Source: Bacillota bacterium (GTDB lineage: Bacteria; Bacillota; TC1; UBA5767). Taken from it: a DNA stretch of 51,394 nt. Below, piece after piece: positions 17,458 to 26,746 of the stretch. The stretch's first letter is position 1. Each line of letters begins with the position of its first letter. The notes below the pieces were generated by a model. The model worked only from the letters and a program-made list of their open reading frames with translations. It searched no databases and had not been told where the DNA came from. Position numbers and translations under genes: made by a program. The stretch lies in assembly GCA_007121025.1 (NCBI GenBank), contig SKMO01000131.1, positions 1 to 51,394 on the forward strand, written 5' to 3'.

Positions 17458-18708
17458 TCAGATTGTTTTCATCAGCTTTCGGTACAGAGCACTGACGGTC
17501 AGCCCCTGCACCACAATGGAAAAGACCACCACCGCATAGATGACTGGCACCAGGAACTCCCCACCGATGGATGCTGGCAGGGTGACCGCCAGTGCCAGGG
17601 AAAGCGCCCCTTTCAGTCCACTCCAGGTCAAAAGGATCGCCGTTTTCTGGACACCCAGCTGAATCACATGATGGGGATCGAGAAGGACCAACGGAACCAG
17701 AAGGCTCAGGTAGCGGGACACCAGGCTGGCCCCGATGGCTATGCCCGCCGCTGAGAAAATGGCCAGGCTGAACCGGTCCACCGGCAAATGAAGACCAATC
17801 AGGACGAACAGCACGCTGACGAGGAGCTTGTCCACAATGGCCCAAAACGTATAGAATTCACCCTTGCGGTTTTGAAGGACCGTGATGTTCTGGTGTTGAT
17901 GCCCCACCATGAGACCCAGCACGATTGATGCCAGCGGACCGGAAAAATGGAACCGGTTGGCGAAAACCAGCAGAAGAGTAATGATGGAAATGGAAATCAT
18001 CACTGCTCCAGCGCCATCCCGGATAATCTTCAGCATGCGGATACAGACCAATCCGGTCAGCAAACCGGCCAAAATGCCTCCCAGAATTTCCAAAGACAGG
18101 ACCTCGACCACCGCCAGGGGATGAAGATCAATCTGAGCCTCTTTCAGGTTCCACAGTAAAATAAACAGTGTAAACCCGACGCCGTCATTGAGAAGCGACT
18201 CGCCGCTGATCAGTGTTTCCATTTTGATGGACAGGCCGACCTTTTTGAAAATGCTCATCACGGCGATCGGATCTGTGTTGGCCACAAGCGACCCCATGAT
18301 CAGCGCGGTCAGCCAGTCAATGGAAATACCGATGAACGGGAAGCTCAGCCACAGGATGGTCCCGTAAATCAGGGTCGTTAGAAACACCGTAATGGTGGTC
18401 AGGCCGAAAATCAGCAGTGATTCCTTGCGCAGGTAGGAACCGTTCACATGAAGGGAGGACGCAAACAACAGATAAATCAGGAATCCTTCCAAAAACACCC
18501 GGCTGAAAATATGTTCCGTCAGAAGGACCAATCCCAGACCGTGAAAATCCAGAATCCCCAGATAATCCAGTCCCAACGACAGAATGGACACGAAAATGGC
18601 CATCAGGGTAATCTCGATGGACTGAGGAATCCTGAAATACTTCTCATTGATGATGATAAAGACAGCAATCAGGAAAAACAGAATCCCGAAAAACTCCAGT
18701 ATGCCCAT
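17458..18708 (-). CDS. CPA1-family cation:proton antiporter
   Basis: Membrane Na+(K+)/H+ exchanger. From the ATG at 18708 (GGGAG 9 nt upstream; a GTG two codons earlier is possible) it is 416 aa with about 12 hydrophobic segments. The CPA1 signatures are visible: LVANTDPIAVMSIFKKVGL (about 143-162) and ESLLNDGVGFTLF (about 170-182), the latter with the ion-binding Asn-Asp pair, plus a conserved arginine in a late helix (SRYLSLLVPLV) and TWSGLKGALSLALAV (about 366-380), which resembles the WGGLRG box. No large cytoplasmic tail. It follows the HDOD gene by 34 nt and precedes the M-box region. Confidence 0.88.
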   Translation of the reverse strand: MGILEFFGILFFLIAVFIIINEKYFRIPQSIEITLMAIFVSILSLGLDYLGILDFHGLGLVLLTEHIFSRVFLEGFLIYLLFASSLHVNGSYLRKESLLIFGLTTITVFLTTLIYGTILWLSFPFIGISIDWLTALIMGSLVANTDPIAVMSIFKKVGLSIKMETLISGESLLNDGVGFTLFILLWNLKEAQIDLHPLAVVEVLSLEILGGILAGLLTGLVCIRMLKIIRDGAGAVMISISIITLLLVFANRFHFSGPLASIVLGLMVGHQHQNITVLQNRKGEFYTFWAIVDKLLVSVLFVLIGLHLPVDRFSLAIFSAAGIAIGASLVSRYLSLLVPLVLLDPHHVIQLGVQKTAILLTWSGLKGALSLALAVTLPASIGGEFLVPVIYAVVVFSIVVQGLTVSALYRKLMKTI

Positions 18709-18742
18709 CAGCACAGTCTCCCTTCAGGTCTCTCAACATGCA

Positions 18743-19912
18743 TTAACCGGCTTCAGCTTCAAAGTCTCCCAGGCTGGTGTAAAACCGTTCCGGTGTTACA
18801 CCAAGTTCTGTGAACACATCTTTGTCGAACCTGTCCGGATGGGGGATCTGGTGCCGCTCGTCGGCTGTTTTACTGGCCACATGAAGCGCACAGATCAATT
18901 CCTGGTGGCGAACATCCGGATGAAACGGTTCCAGCGTGTACCGGGCTCCTTCAGAAATCTCTTCAGAAAAGCCCCAGTGTGCCAGAAGCGCGCTTCCTGC
19001 CTCCGGATGCGACAGGCCAAACGTCTCCTTTTCCATCTCTACAAGCGGCTTATGGTCTGTCCAGGATCGTTTGATCATGGATAGGTACTCTTCACTTCGG
19101 AAGCGCAGGAAGTAGATGATCCCGATCCGATGCAGAAGACCTGCCGGCATGGCCCGTTCCGGAACCGGCCGGCCCAGATGGTGTTCGTAAAGAAACACCA
19201 GCAACCGGTTGGTCAGATACGCCTGATCCCAGAGGCGGACGAGCACATCATTGGATTCTCCGTCTAGAGTCTGGATGATCCCCACAGACAGGACCAGATT
19301 CAGTGTCTGTCGAAGCCCGATGTAATTGATGGCTCTCTGGATGGATGTCGTCCGGATCCCGTAATAGGCCGTATTCATCAGGTGCAGGATCTGCGCGGCC
19401 ACCGATTGGTCCCGTTCAATTTCTGCGGCAATCTCACTGATGCTGGCGTCGCGGTAAATCAGATTGACAATGTTCATATACCGTTCTTCAATGGTGGGCA
19501 ATTCCCCTGCTTCACCAATCATCTGACGAAGCTCGGGCGTGTCCTGCGGACACTGTTCTCTGAAGAGTCGGTCAAGCCGTTCAAGAAGACTGGAACCACT
19601 CCAGGGTTTCGTCAGAAACCCGCAGGCAATGCCCTGTCTCAGACAGAGTGCGACGTCTTCTTTTTCCCGGTCTTCACAGGCCAGTACCCGCAGCACATCC
19701 GGATGGTCGAGACGTACCCGCTGCAGAAAACGGGTCCCGTCCATCTTAGGCATCTGCAGATCGCTGATCACCAGGTCCACCTGGTGATGTCCCAGAAGTT
19801 TCAGCGCCGACTCTCCGTTGTCCGCCGTCAGAATTCTGTATTTTTTTCTGACCAGTTCATGGACCCGTCTCAACTGATCTCTGTCGTCATCCACGTACAG
19901 GATGGTATTCAT
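18743..19912 (-). CDS. Response regulator with HDOD output domain
   Basis: 389 aa signalling protein. The receiver domain (about 1-120) has the acidic pair in YVDDDRD, the phosphoacceptor D51 in VISDLQMPKMDG and K102 in LTKPW. An HDOD domain fills about 135-340 (DASISEIAAEIERDQSVAAQILHLMNTAYYG, then IGLRQTLNLVLSVGI). HDOD domains resemble HD phosphodiesterases but usually lack the metal-binding residues, as seems true here. The ATG at 19912 has GGGAGA upstream. The gene starts 11 nt after the FtsA-like gene. No histidine kinase is nearby, so the input is unknown. Confidence 0.88.
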   Translation of the reverse strand: MNTILYVDDDRDQLRRVHELVRKKYRILTADNGESALKLLGHHQVDLVISDLQMPKMDGTRFLQRVRLDHPDVLRVLACEDREKEDVALCLRQGIACGFLTKPWSGSSLLERLDRLFREQCPQDTPELRQMIGEAGELPTIEERYMNIVNLIYRDASISEIAAEIERDQSVAAQILHLMNTAYYGIRTTSIQRAINYIGLRQTLNLVLSVGIIQTLDGESNDVLVRLWDQAYLTNRLLVFLYEHHLGRPVPERAMPAGLLHRIGIIYFLRFRSEEYLSMIKRSWTDHKPLVEMEKETFGLSHPEAGSALLAHWGFSEEISEGARYTLEPFHPDVRHQELICALHVASKTADERHQIPHPDRFDKDVFTELGVTPERFYTSLGDFEAEAG

Positions 19913-19923
19913 GGTTTCTCCCT

Positions 19924-21993
19924 TCATTTTTCCCAGTACACCTGAATGGCATCCCCTTCACAGATGGGATCTGTGTACGCAGCTTTATATCCGTTGAGCT
20001 TGAGAACAATGCGACCCTGGGGCTTTTTCAGATCAAATGGAATATGATCAAACACATCAACAAAAAGATACTCCGTTTTGTCCCCGTCAATGCGCACCGG
20101 CTGACCATTGACGGTTACCGTCAACGGCCAGTCGTGTTCAGGATGAAACACATCTTCCGGCTCCAAGCGTTCCGGCACCGGAACGCTCAACCCACTTTGG
20201 GATTCTGTCTCGATCCGGTCCCCGTCACGCAGGATCCAATCGGCCGGGGCCACTGATCCGTTGACAAGAAAGCGTTGACCAGGCAGATGAACTTCGTGCA
20301 GCTCCAAAAAGGCCTCCAGCCGGACTTCCCGTTCCACCTGAACCTGATCTGCCTGTTCCACCCAGTCATCTGCCACCGCCAAACGACCGTTGATCCTGAT
20401 TTCCGGCCAAAGCTCCACCTCAGTGCCATTCAGGCTGACGGTTCCGGTTTCTGGAAATCCGGGAAGATCCCTGACTCTGTGCAACGCGTCCGTTCCCCGC
20501 CGGGCCGGCTGGAGGCTCACCACGGCCCCTTCCTCCAGCTCGGTATCCAAATGGGCCAGCTCTTTATTGACCAGAATCCTAGCCGGTTCTCCGGGCGTTC
20601 CCCGCAGAACCAGTTCGTTTCCGTTGTATTCTATCCTGCAGGATTTCCCGGAGCGGGCAATCAATTCATCCGTGGCACTGCCCACCATGATCAGAGCATC
20701 AGACACGGTGATCCGGTTGCCGCTCCGGAAGAGCCGGGCTTTCCTGTCGTTGACAGTGACGGTCATGAAATCTTTCCGGCTGTCCTGCAGGCTGTAGACC
20801 GCGATTCCCAGGGGAGTTACTGCTTCCGGACCGGACAGCGTCCGTTCCTTCATCCGGACGTTTCGAAGCATCTTCCGGGACTGGACCGCCACACGACCCG
20901 GGTCCAGTCCCAAAGACACCGCCAATGCTTCGGTGAGCCCTGGAATCTGACTGCCTCCACCCACCAGAAAGACCGCGTTGGGGCTCTTTGCGTTCTGTTC
21001 TGTAATGGCCCTTGCCAGTCGGCCAGCCAGCCGTTCCACTTCCGGTCCCAGCAGCTCGGCAATGGCCTGTCGGCTGACAGAACGGCGAAGTCCCAAAATA
21101 TCTGTCACCGCAATCGCCTTTCGTTTGGTGCTCAGCAAACGTTTCATTTTTTCAGCGGTCTCAAATGACACGATGAATTCCCGGCTGATGGCTTCGGTCA
21201 GCTCATCACCGGCGACCGGAACCATAGCATACGCCACCACGCTTCCCTCCCGGGTGATTGCAATGTCCGATGTTCCCGCACCGACGTCAATCAGCGCCAG
21301 GTTCAAAAGCCTCAATTCTCTGGGAATGGTGACATGAATGGCCGCAATGGGTTCCAGGGTCAGGCTGCTGGCTTGCAAACCGCTTAATTCCAGAGCGCTG
21401 TGAAGGCTATCCACCACAATCTGGGGCAAAAACGTGGCCAGCAGGTCCAGTCCCAGGACACGACCCTTATGCCCCAGAGGGTTGGCGATCGTATAACCGT
21501 TCAAGGATGTCCGGGTCACCGAGTGCCCCACACAGTAAAAGTCCAGGTCCGGCTCGCCCATCTCTTCCATCAACTGTTTCAGTTCTTCCTGCGCAAGACC
21601 AATTCCCTCAATCTCCAGGGCCTGCAACAGGGCTTCATTCACCGGTGCGGCCGGATCAATCTCCTGGCTGATCTTGACCGACCGGGTTTTCAGGACCCGG
21701 CCAGCTGCGGCAATGCAGGCCCGTTCCAACGGCATGCCCAGCTGCGTTTCCAGTGTCTGCTTCACTGACCGGATGACCCGGGCCACTTCGTCAATGTCGT
21801 GGATCTGGCCGTCCAGCATGGACCGGGTGCGGTGCTCTTCCACGGCGGTACCCAGAACGTGAAACGTCTGTCCTTCGCTGACCCCCACCACCCCGATGAC
21901 TGAGCGGGTCCCAATATCCAGTGCAAACACCGGTGTTTTGTCCCAAGGAATCTTCTCGGACTCGCTGTTCTGTATTGTGTTTGTTTTGCTCAT
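19924..21993 (-). CDS. Long FtsA-like actin-fold ATPase
   Basis: Actin/Hsp70-fold protein of the FtsA/PilM type. From the ATG at 21993 (AGGAGGAAC 6 nt upstream) it is 689 aa, much longer than cell-division FtsA (about 410-440). Phosphate-binding loops are ALDIGTRSVIGVVG (about 23-36) and ALIDVGAGTSDIAI (about 229-242); the adenosine motif is VFLVGGGSQIPGL (about 345-357). The extra C-terminal ~270 residues are beta-rich and look like several small modules (VTVNDRKARLF, TVSLNGTEVEL, TVTVNGQPVRI). There is no amphipathic membrane-targeting helix at the end. It lies between an alcohol dehydrogenase and a receiver-HDOD gene, not with ftsZ. Long FtsA-like proteins of this sort occur in other Clostridia; their role is unclear. 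Confidence 0.8.
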   Translation of the reverse strand: MSKTNTIQNSESEKIPWDKTPVFALDIGTRSVIGVVGVSEGQTFHVLGTAVEEHRTRSMLDGQIHDIDEVARVIRSVKQTLETQLGMPLERACIAAAGRVLKTRSVKISQEIDPAAPVNEALLQALEIEGIGLAQEELKQLMEEMGEPDLDFYCVGHSVTRTSLNGYTIANPLGHKGRVLGLDLLATFLPQIVVDSLHSALELSGLQASSLTLEPIAAIHVTIPRELRLLNLALIDVGAGTSDIAITREGSVVAYAMVPVAGDELTEAISREFIVSFETAEKMKRLLSTKRKAIAVTDILGLRRSVSRQAIAELLGPEVERLAGRLARAITEQNAKSPNAVFLVGGGSQIPGLTEALAVSLGLDPGRVAVQSRKMLRNVRMKERTLSGPEAVTPLGIAVYSLQDSRKDFMTVTVNDRKARLFRSGNRITVSDALIMVGSATDELIARSGKSCRIEYNGNELVLRGTPGEPARILVNKELAHLDTELEEGAVVSLQPARRGTDALHRVRDLPGFPETGTVSLNGTEVELWPEIRINGRLAVADDWVEQADQVQVEREVRLEAFLELHEVHLPGQRFLVNGSVAPADWILRDGDRIETESQSGLSVPVPERLEPEDVFHPEHDWPLTVTVNGQPVRIDGDKTEYLFVDVFDHIPFDLKKPQGRIVLKLNGYKAAYTDPICEGDAIQVYWEK

Positions 21994-22012
21994 GAATCGT
22001 TCCTCCTGTGCG

Positions 22013-23119
22013 CTACGGGTCTTCTCTGGTGGCCTCCCGATACATTGCTTCAAGATCGCCGGCGGTCACCGGCCCGGGATGGTTGGCCAGTTTTTGCCCA
22101 TTGTTCATCAGCTCCGCTGCGTATGACTTCAGGAGTTCAGACGGGAGTTCCAACCGAACCGGACCGGCAAGTTCACGGACTGTTTCCCGGAAGTCCTCAA
22201 CCGCTGCCATTCCCAGAATGGCCAGCAGCCGGCCCACCTTCTGCTGATCCGGATGGATCTGCAGCCAAACCGGAGCTGTCAGAGCGGTGGCCCGACCGTG
22301 TTCCAGACCATGGCGCACCGTCAGGAGATAGCCCGCTCCGTGGGGAAGCGTCGTTCCTGTCTGCGCAATGCTCATGCCACCCAACACTGATGATGCGGCC
22401 AGCGACTCCCACTGCTGTTCGTCCAGGCGGTTCTGCCTGAGAACCGGCAACAGCGGGGCGACCAATTCCAGGCCTTTTTCCGCATAAGCGTCAGACAAAA
22501 ACGAGGCTCTTGACGACAGGGCGCTTTCCATCAGATGCAAGAGCCCGTCCAGACATGTTGCGCACCGAACACCGGGTGGCATGCTGTGCAGATAGCGGGT
22601 GTCCACATAGGACAACGCCGGCCAGATGCTGCACTTCAGAGAGCTTTTCGTCTGTAACCCTTCCAGCGTCAGGATGGCATATGGGGTAACTTCACTTCCT
22701 GTTCCTGCTGTCGACGGAATGCAGACAACCGGCAGGTGAGTCCTCTTTTGAGGAAACAACAGTTCTTCCACGGCCAGGCCGGGATTCCCGGCCAGAACAG
22801 CAATCGCCTTGGCCGCATCCATGGGTGAGCCCCCGCCGGCTCCAATGATTATATCGGCATTAAACCGTCCGGCGTAAAGGGCTCCCCGGGCAACAACATC
22901 AAATCCCGGGTTTTCCTCAACCCCGTCGAAGATTTCCCACTGAACCGCATGGTTATTGAGGCTTTCCGTCAGTTCGTTCAGGATGCCCGAAGCCCGGGCA
23001 GATGTCCTGCCGGTAACGATCAGCGCCCTTGATCCCAGAGTACGAATCCGGCCAGCCTGATCGGTCAGCACACCCTGTCCAAACAGAAGCTCAACCGGAT
23101 TGGAGTGGGTAAAACGCAT
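22013..23119 (-). CDS. Iron-containing alcohol dehydrogenase family protein
   Basis: Group III (iron-dependent) dehydrogenase, about 368 aa. The NAD(P)-binding GGGSPMDAAKAIAVL is near residue 93, followed by PSTAGTGSEVTPYA (about 134-147). The metal site would be an Asp in the CLDGLLHLMES helix with His residues in that helix and in HGAGYLLTVRHGLEHG. The ATG at 23119 is 8 nt from GGAGG; an in-frame ATG at 23134 is rejected because the ribosome site is inside its codons. It is the first gene of a probable operon with the FtsA-like, HDOD and antiporter genes. The substrate is not predictable. Confidence 0.85.
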   Translation of the reverse strand: MRFTHSNPVELLFGQGVLTDQAGRIRTLGSRALIVTGRTSARASGILNELTESLNNHAVQWEIFDGVEENPGFDVVARGALYAGRFNADIIIGAGGGSPMDAAKAIAVLAGNPGLAVEELLFPQKRTHLPVVCIPSTAGTGSEVTPYAILTLEGLQTKSSLKCSIWPALSYVDTRYLHSMPPGVRCATCLDGLLHLMESALSSRASFLSDAYAEKGLELVAPLLPVLRQNRLDEQQWESLAASSVLGGMSIAQTGTTLPHGAGYLLTVRHGLEHGRATALTAPVWLQIHPDQQKVGRLLAILGMAAVEDFRETVRELAGPVRLELPSELLKSYAAELMNNGQKLANHPGPVTAGDLEAMYREATREDP

Positions 23120-23608
23120 ATGCCTGTCCTCCATGCTTTTCTTTCATTGCATCTATACTACTATCACTATTCCCTTTCACGCAACAATCTCCTGCCCTGG
23201 ACCAAAAACTGTGCTCCTTTCAAGGAAACCACAGGCATCCGGATGTCCAACCGCACTGATCAAATCTTCTTATGCGTTTATGCGTATCACTTATGAATCA
23301 CGCCCCTGATCGCCCTTCGAATAATTACCAACAACAGCCCATAAGTCCTCTGAGCTCTTCCGTAAAAATTGCCAGTTTTGAAACAGATTCACACCTGATT
23401 TCCAGGTTCGTGCCATATGGTGCAAGCGTCTGTTCCTTTTCCGATGAAAACGCTCTCTTCCTGCCATTTTGGATTTTTATCCATATGTCTGTATATATAT
23501 AAGAATTGAGGGCAACTTATACTCCTCCTTTTGATCGTTCAGTCGCCTGCTTCACCACAATAAACCGCCTTTCGTATGACTATACCGTTTTCATTTTGCT
23601 GTAATCAT
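23120..23608. other. AT-rich divergent intergenic region
   Basis: About 490 bases between the alcohol dehydrogenase and the permease promoter. It is clearly richer in A+T than the genes around it. No ORF with a ribosome site, no purine riboswitch motif and no tRNA was found. It probably holds the promoter of the minus-strand operon, but I cannot place one reliably. Confidence 0.45.
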
Positions 23609-23637
23609 TTGAATTCGCTCTGCCGCTGTGATAAAAT
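23609..23637 (+). promoter_or_regulatory. Sigma-A promoter for the NCS2 permease
   Basis: TTGAAT at 23609-23614, a 17 bp spacer, then TAAAAT at 23632-23637 preceded by TGA (extended -10). It gives a leader of about 110 nt. A small hairpin GTTCTTC-GCCG-GAAGAAC (about 23654-23671) lies in that leader, without a T run. Confidence 0.7.
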
Positions 23638-23753
23638 TTCATCAAATTAATCTTTGTTCTTCGCCGGAAGAACCAACGATCATTTTATACAATTTCATAC
23701 GGTTTTTCCACGTTGGATGCGGATTGATTTAATTCAATCAAAGGAGTGGTTCA

Positions 23754-25289
23754 ATGTCTACAGAAGTGCATTACCCGTGGTTTAAGAAGGCGGACATCGA
23801 CGGATTTTTCGCGTTGTTCCAGAACAACTTGGCCAACTTCGTGCTGATTGCGATCATCATGCTTGGTCAGGGGTTCCCTGCAAACATCGTGTATGGTCGG
23901 GTCATCCCAGGTGCTGCCATTGCCGTTCTGATCGGAAACTTCTACTATGCGTACATGGCTGGAAAACTGGCCAAGAAGACCGGCAGAACTGACATCACGG
24001 CACTGGCGTACGGAATCAGTACCCCTGTTATGTTTATCTATTTATTTGGTGTTTTAGGGCCCGCACTTGCTCTGACTGGAGATCCTGAAATGGCTTGGAG
24101 AATCGGGGTTGCCGGTTGTTTCCTGGGTGGTTTCATCGAAGCCCTCGGAAGCATCATCGGTGGCTGGGTCCGCAGAAATGTGCCCCGCGCGGCCATGCTG
24201 GGCGCCCTGGCCGGGGTTGCCTTTACCTTTATCGGCGGGGAACTTCTGTTCCGTGTCTATGAAATGCCGGTTGTTGGCATCATCGTTCTGGCCATCATCC
24301 TGATCGGCCTGATCTCCAGAAAGCCAATGCCGTTCCGGATTCCAACAGCACTGTTTGCCATCGTGATTGGTACGGTGCTTGCTTACGTACTGGGACAGGC
24401 TGATCCTGCCCGGATCACCGGCGCCATGCAAAACGTTGGCTTCTTCCCACCACTGCCAAGCTTTGGTTTTGTGGAAGGATTCGGATACCTGTTTGGCCCG
24501 CTGATCGGACTTCTGGCGTCCATCGTTCCCATCGCCATCTACAACTTTGTTGAGACCATGAACAACGTTGAAGCCATGGCTTGCTGCGGCGACGACTACA
24601 ACGTGCAGGAAGCACAGCTGGTCGACGGAATCGGCACCATGCTGGGTTCCGTGTTCGGCGGCGTGTTCCCGACAACGGTTTACATCGCATCCGTAGGTTC
24701 CAAGTGGATGGGTGCAGGACGTGGTTACTCCATCCTTAACGGGATTGTCTTTATCCTGGCCTCCACCTTTGGCATCATTGGGGTTCTGGGCGGAATCATT
24801 CCGGTTCCGGTTATCGCGCCGATTCTGGTATACGTCGGAATCTCCATGGTCTCGCAGACCTTCTCTTCCACGAAGGAGAGTCACTACCCTGCGGCAGTGT
24901 TGGCCATGTTCCCCTACTTTGCCAACTACATCATGACCCGTTTCAATGTTGATGCTCCGGAAGCTGTCCTTGCAAGAACAGGAAGCGGAACCGTTCCCCT
25001 GGGTCAAGGGGCCATGTTCACCGCTCTTCTCTGGGGAGCCATCCTGGCGTTCATCATTGATGAAGATTACATTAAAGCGACTGTGACCTCTCTGATCGCC
25101 GCGGCACTGGCCTTTATCGGCCTGATCCACGCCCCACGGCTTTCGCTTGACATCACCAGCCCATTTGGGATCGGATACCTGGTGATGGCGATTCTCTTCA
25201 TCGTCTTCAGCTGGATGTACAAGAATGAAAAAGTTGCAGAAAAACTGCACACTGACAAGCCTGAAGATGAACCCATGAAGCCTTACTAA
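23754..25289 (+). CDS. NCS2-family nucleobase permease
   Basis: 511 aa membrane protein with about 12-14 hydrophobic segments, most like the purine/xanthine/uracil (NCS2, AzgA-like) permeases. Visible are ITALAYGISTPVMFIYLFGVLGPAL (about 83-107), NFVETMNNVEAMACCGDDYN (about 264-283; the acidic NxxET-type site) and FGGVFPTTVYIASVGSKWMGAGRGYS (about 300-325). AGGAGTGG lies upstream of the ATG. It is convergent with pyrE. The location suggests pyrimidine or purine salvage, but the substrate cannot be assigned. Confidence 0.85.
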   Translation: MSTEVHYPWFKKADIDGFFALFQNNLANFVLIAIIMLGQGFPANIVYGRVIPGAAIAVLIGNFYYAYMAGKLAKKTGRTDITALAYGISTPVMFIYLFGVLGPALALTGDPEMAWRIGVAGCFLGGFIEALGSIIGGWVRRNVPRAAMLGALAGVAFTFIGGELLFRVYEMPVVGIIVLAIILIGLISRKPMPFRIPTALFAIVIGTVLAYVLGQADPARITGAMQNVGFFPPLPSFGFVEGFGYLFGPLIGLLASIVPIAIYNFVETMNNVEAMACCGDDYNVQEAQLVDGIGTMLGSVFGGVFPTTVYIASVGSKWMGAGRGYSILNGIVFILASTFGIIGVLGGIIPVPVIAPILVYVGISMVSQTFSSTKESHYPAAVLAMFPYFANYIMTRFNVDAPEAVLARTGSGTVPLGQGAMFTALLWGAILAFIIDEDYIKATVTSLIAAALAFIGLIHAPRLSLDITSPFGIGYLVMAILFIVFSWMYKNEKVAEKLHTDKPEDEPMKPY

Positions 25290-25303
25290 GAATCATTAAA
25301 GGT

Positions 25304-25335
25304 GGCCGCCGGCAAACGCCGGCGGCCTCTTTTTG
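25304..25335 (+). terminator. Strong intrinsic terminator after the permease
   Basis: A perfect 10 bp GC stem (GGCCGCCGGC/GCCGGCGGCC) with an AAAC loop, then TCTTTTT. Confidence 0.95.
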
Positions 25336-25360
25336 CGACACATCCTTCCATCACCAGACA

Positions 25361-25410
25361 AAAAAACCGGCCCTTATGACAGTACCGAACTGTCTGGGGC
25401 CGGCTTTTTT
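25361..25410 (-). terminator. Terminator at the end of the lspA-pyrE operon
   Basis: Nested hairpin: outer GCCGGCCC/GGGCCGGT, inner GACAGT/ACTGTC, flanked by A and T runs on both sides. It can act after pyrE on the minus strand and as a back-up for the permease on the plus strand. Confidence 0.85.
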
Positions 25411-25439
25411 CATCCTGTCTTTTGTTCGGTGTGGCGGTC

Positions 25440-26018
25440 CTATTCTTTGCGGCTCCCCGGTTTAACCACAGGTTGTCCTTCCCTGCACATGGGACAGTCC
25501 TGTGGGTCGTACGCCACAACATTCAGGGTCAGGGCACTGATCTGTTTGGGAACGCCCAGATCCAGGGAACCACCTGAACGGTCCACCAGAACAGCCGTGC
25601 CAACCACTTCACCACCGGCCTGACGCACCAGATCGACCACCTCAAGAACAGATCCGCCGGTGGTCGTCACGTCTTCGGTCACCAGAACCCGGGCCCCTTC
25701 CGGGATGTGGAAGTTTCTGCGCAGGGCCATCCGGTTGTCCACCCGTTCTGTGAACAGACTGGGGGTTCCCAGCTGCCGGGCCATTTCATAGGAGAGCGTC
25801 ACCCCGCCCATGGCCGGCCCAATCACAAGGTCCACGCCGTCGTCACGGAAAGACTCCGCCATGTGTCCACAAAGCTGTTCTGTGTACTGCGGGTACTGCA
25901 GAACCTGTGCACACTGAACGTACTGATCGCTGTGTTTCCCGGATGTGAGCTTGAAATGCCCGGTGAGAAGTGCTTCGGATTCTTTGAAAATCTCCAGTAT
26001 TTCATTTTGTGTCAGCAT
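25440..26018 (-). CDS. pyrE: Orotate phosphoribosyltransferase
   Basis: Joins orotate to PRPP to give OMP. From the ATG at 26018 (GGAGG upstream, inside the end of pyrF) it is 192 aa. The phosphoribosyltransferase PRPP loop is VLVTEDVTTTGGSVLEVVD (about 111-129). LLTGHFKLTSGKHSDQYVQ (about 17-35) and GPAMGGVTLSYEMA (about 68-81) are the substrate regions. The C-terminus has an extra CPMC pair (DCPMCREGQPVVKPGSRKE), seen in some clostridial PyrE. Last gene of the operon; overlaps pyrF by 17 nt; ends in TAG. Confidence 0.94.
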   Translation of the reverse strand: MLTQNEILEIFKESEALLTGHFKLTSGKHSDQYVQCAQVLQYPQYTEQLCGHMAESFRDDGVDLVIGPAMGGVTLSYEMARQLGTPSLFTERVDNRMALRRNFHIPEGARVLVTEDVTTTGGSVLEVVDLVRQAGGEVVGTAVLVDRSGGSLDLGVPKQISALTLNVVAYDPQDCPMCREGQPVVKPGSRKE

Positions 26019-26730
26019 GTGTTGCTTCCTCCATTTCCTTGACGATCGCCTGAGCCGCCTCCCGGGGATCGGCAGCACCCGTGATGGGTCGACCCACCAC
26101 CAGATAGTGTGACCCCGATTCAATGGCCCGCCCGGGCGTCATGATCCGCTTCTGATCCCCCACCTGTGCCGTCGCCGGCCGGACCCCGGGGGTCACCGTC
26201 ACAAAATCCGGACCGCACTGTTCCCGGACCAGAGAGGCTTCCAGCGGTGAACACACCACCCCGTCCATTCCGGCCTCTTTGGCCAGCGTGGCCAGCCGCC
26301 GCACCATGTCCTGAGGCTTGCCGCCATATCCGATGTCTGCCATGTCCTCTTCTCCCAGACTGGTGAGAATGGTCACCGCAATCACCAGGGGCGGACGGAT
26401 GTCCAATTTGACTGCTTCCTCAGCCGCTGCCCTTGAGGCCTCTTCCATCATGGCCCGTCCCCCGGACGCGTGGACATTGATGATGTCCACCCCCAGCCGG
26501 GTCAAAACCCGGACCGTCTGGGCCACGGTGTTTGGGATGTCATGGAGTTTGAGGTCAAGAAAAATACCCCCTCCGGCGTCCTTCACCCGGCTGATCACAC
26601 CGGATCCCAGGCTGTTGTAGACCTGCATGCCGATTTTGAACATGCCCACATCATCCTTCAGAAGTCCCACCAGCCGGTCCACCTCGTCCATGGTGTCTAC
26701 ATCCAGAGCCACAATCAGTTTGTCTTTCAT
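26002..26730 (-). CDS. pyrF: Orotidine 5'-phosphate decarboxylase
   Basis: Makes UMP from OMP. 242 aa. LIVALDVDTMDEV opens the barrel, followed by the catalytic DLKLHDIPNTV (about 59-69). The phosphate-binding end has VTPGVRP and SHYLVVGRPITGA. Order here is pyrD-pyrF-pyrE, with pyrE coupled by overlap. Confidence 0.95.
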   Translation of the reverse strand: MKDKLIVALDVDTMDEVDRLVGLLKDDVGMFKIGMQVYNSLGSGVISRVKDAGGGIFLDLKLHDIPNTVAQTVRVLTRLGVDIINVHASGGRAMMEEASRAAAEEAVKLDIRPPLVIAVTILTSLGEEDMADIGYGGKPQDMVRRLATLAKEAGMDGVVCSPLEASLVREQCGPDFVTVTPGVRPATAQVGDQKRIMTPGRAIESGSHYLVVGRPITGAADPREAAQAIVKEMEEATHADTK

Positions 26731-26746
26731 TTGTCCGCCTCCTTAA

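Noticed and set aside
19924-21993. Canonical cell-division FtsA
   Set aside because: Too long, lacks the terminal membrane helix and is not next to ftsZ; described as FtsA-like only.
23638-23753. Purine riboswitch before the NCS2 permease
   Set aside because: None of the conserved junction bases (UAUA, UACCA-type loops) was found; only a small hairpin without terminator.
24054-25250. Long minus-strand open frame opposite the NCS2 permease
   Set aside because: Composition (many D, H, Q, G and no hydrophobic core) is the mirror of membrane-protein codons; the plus strand is the real gene.
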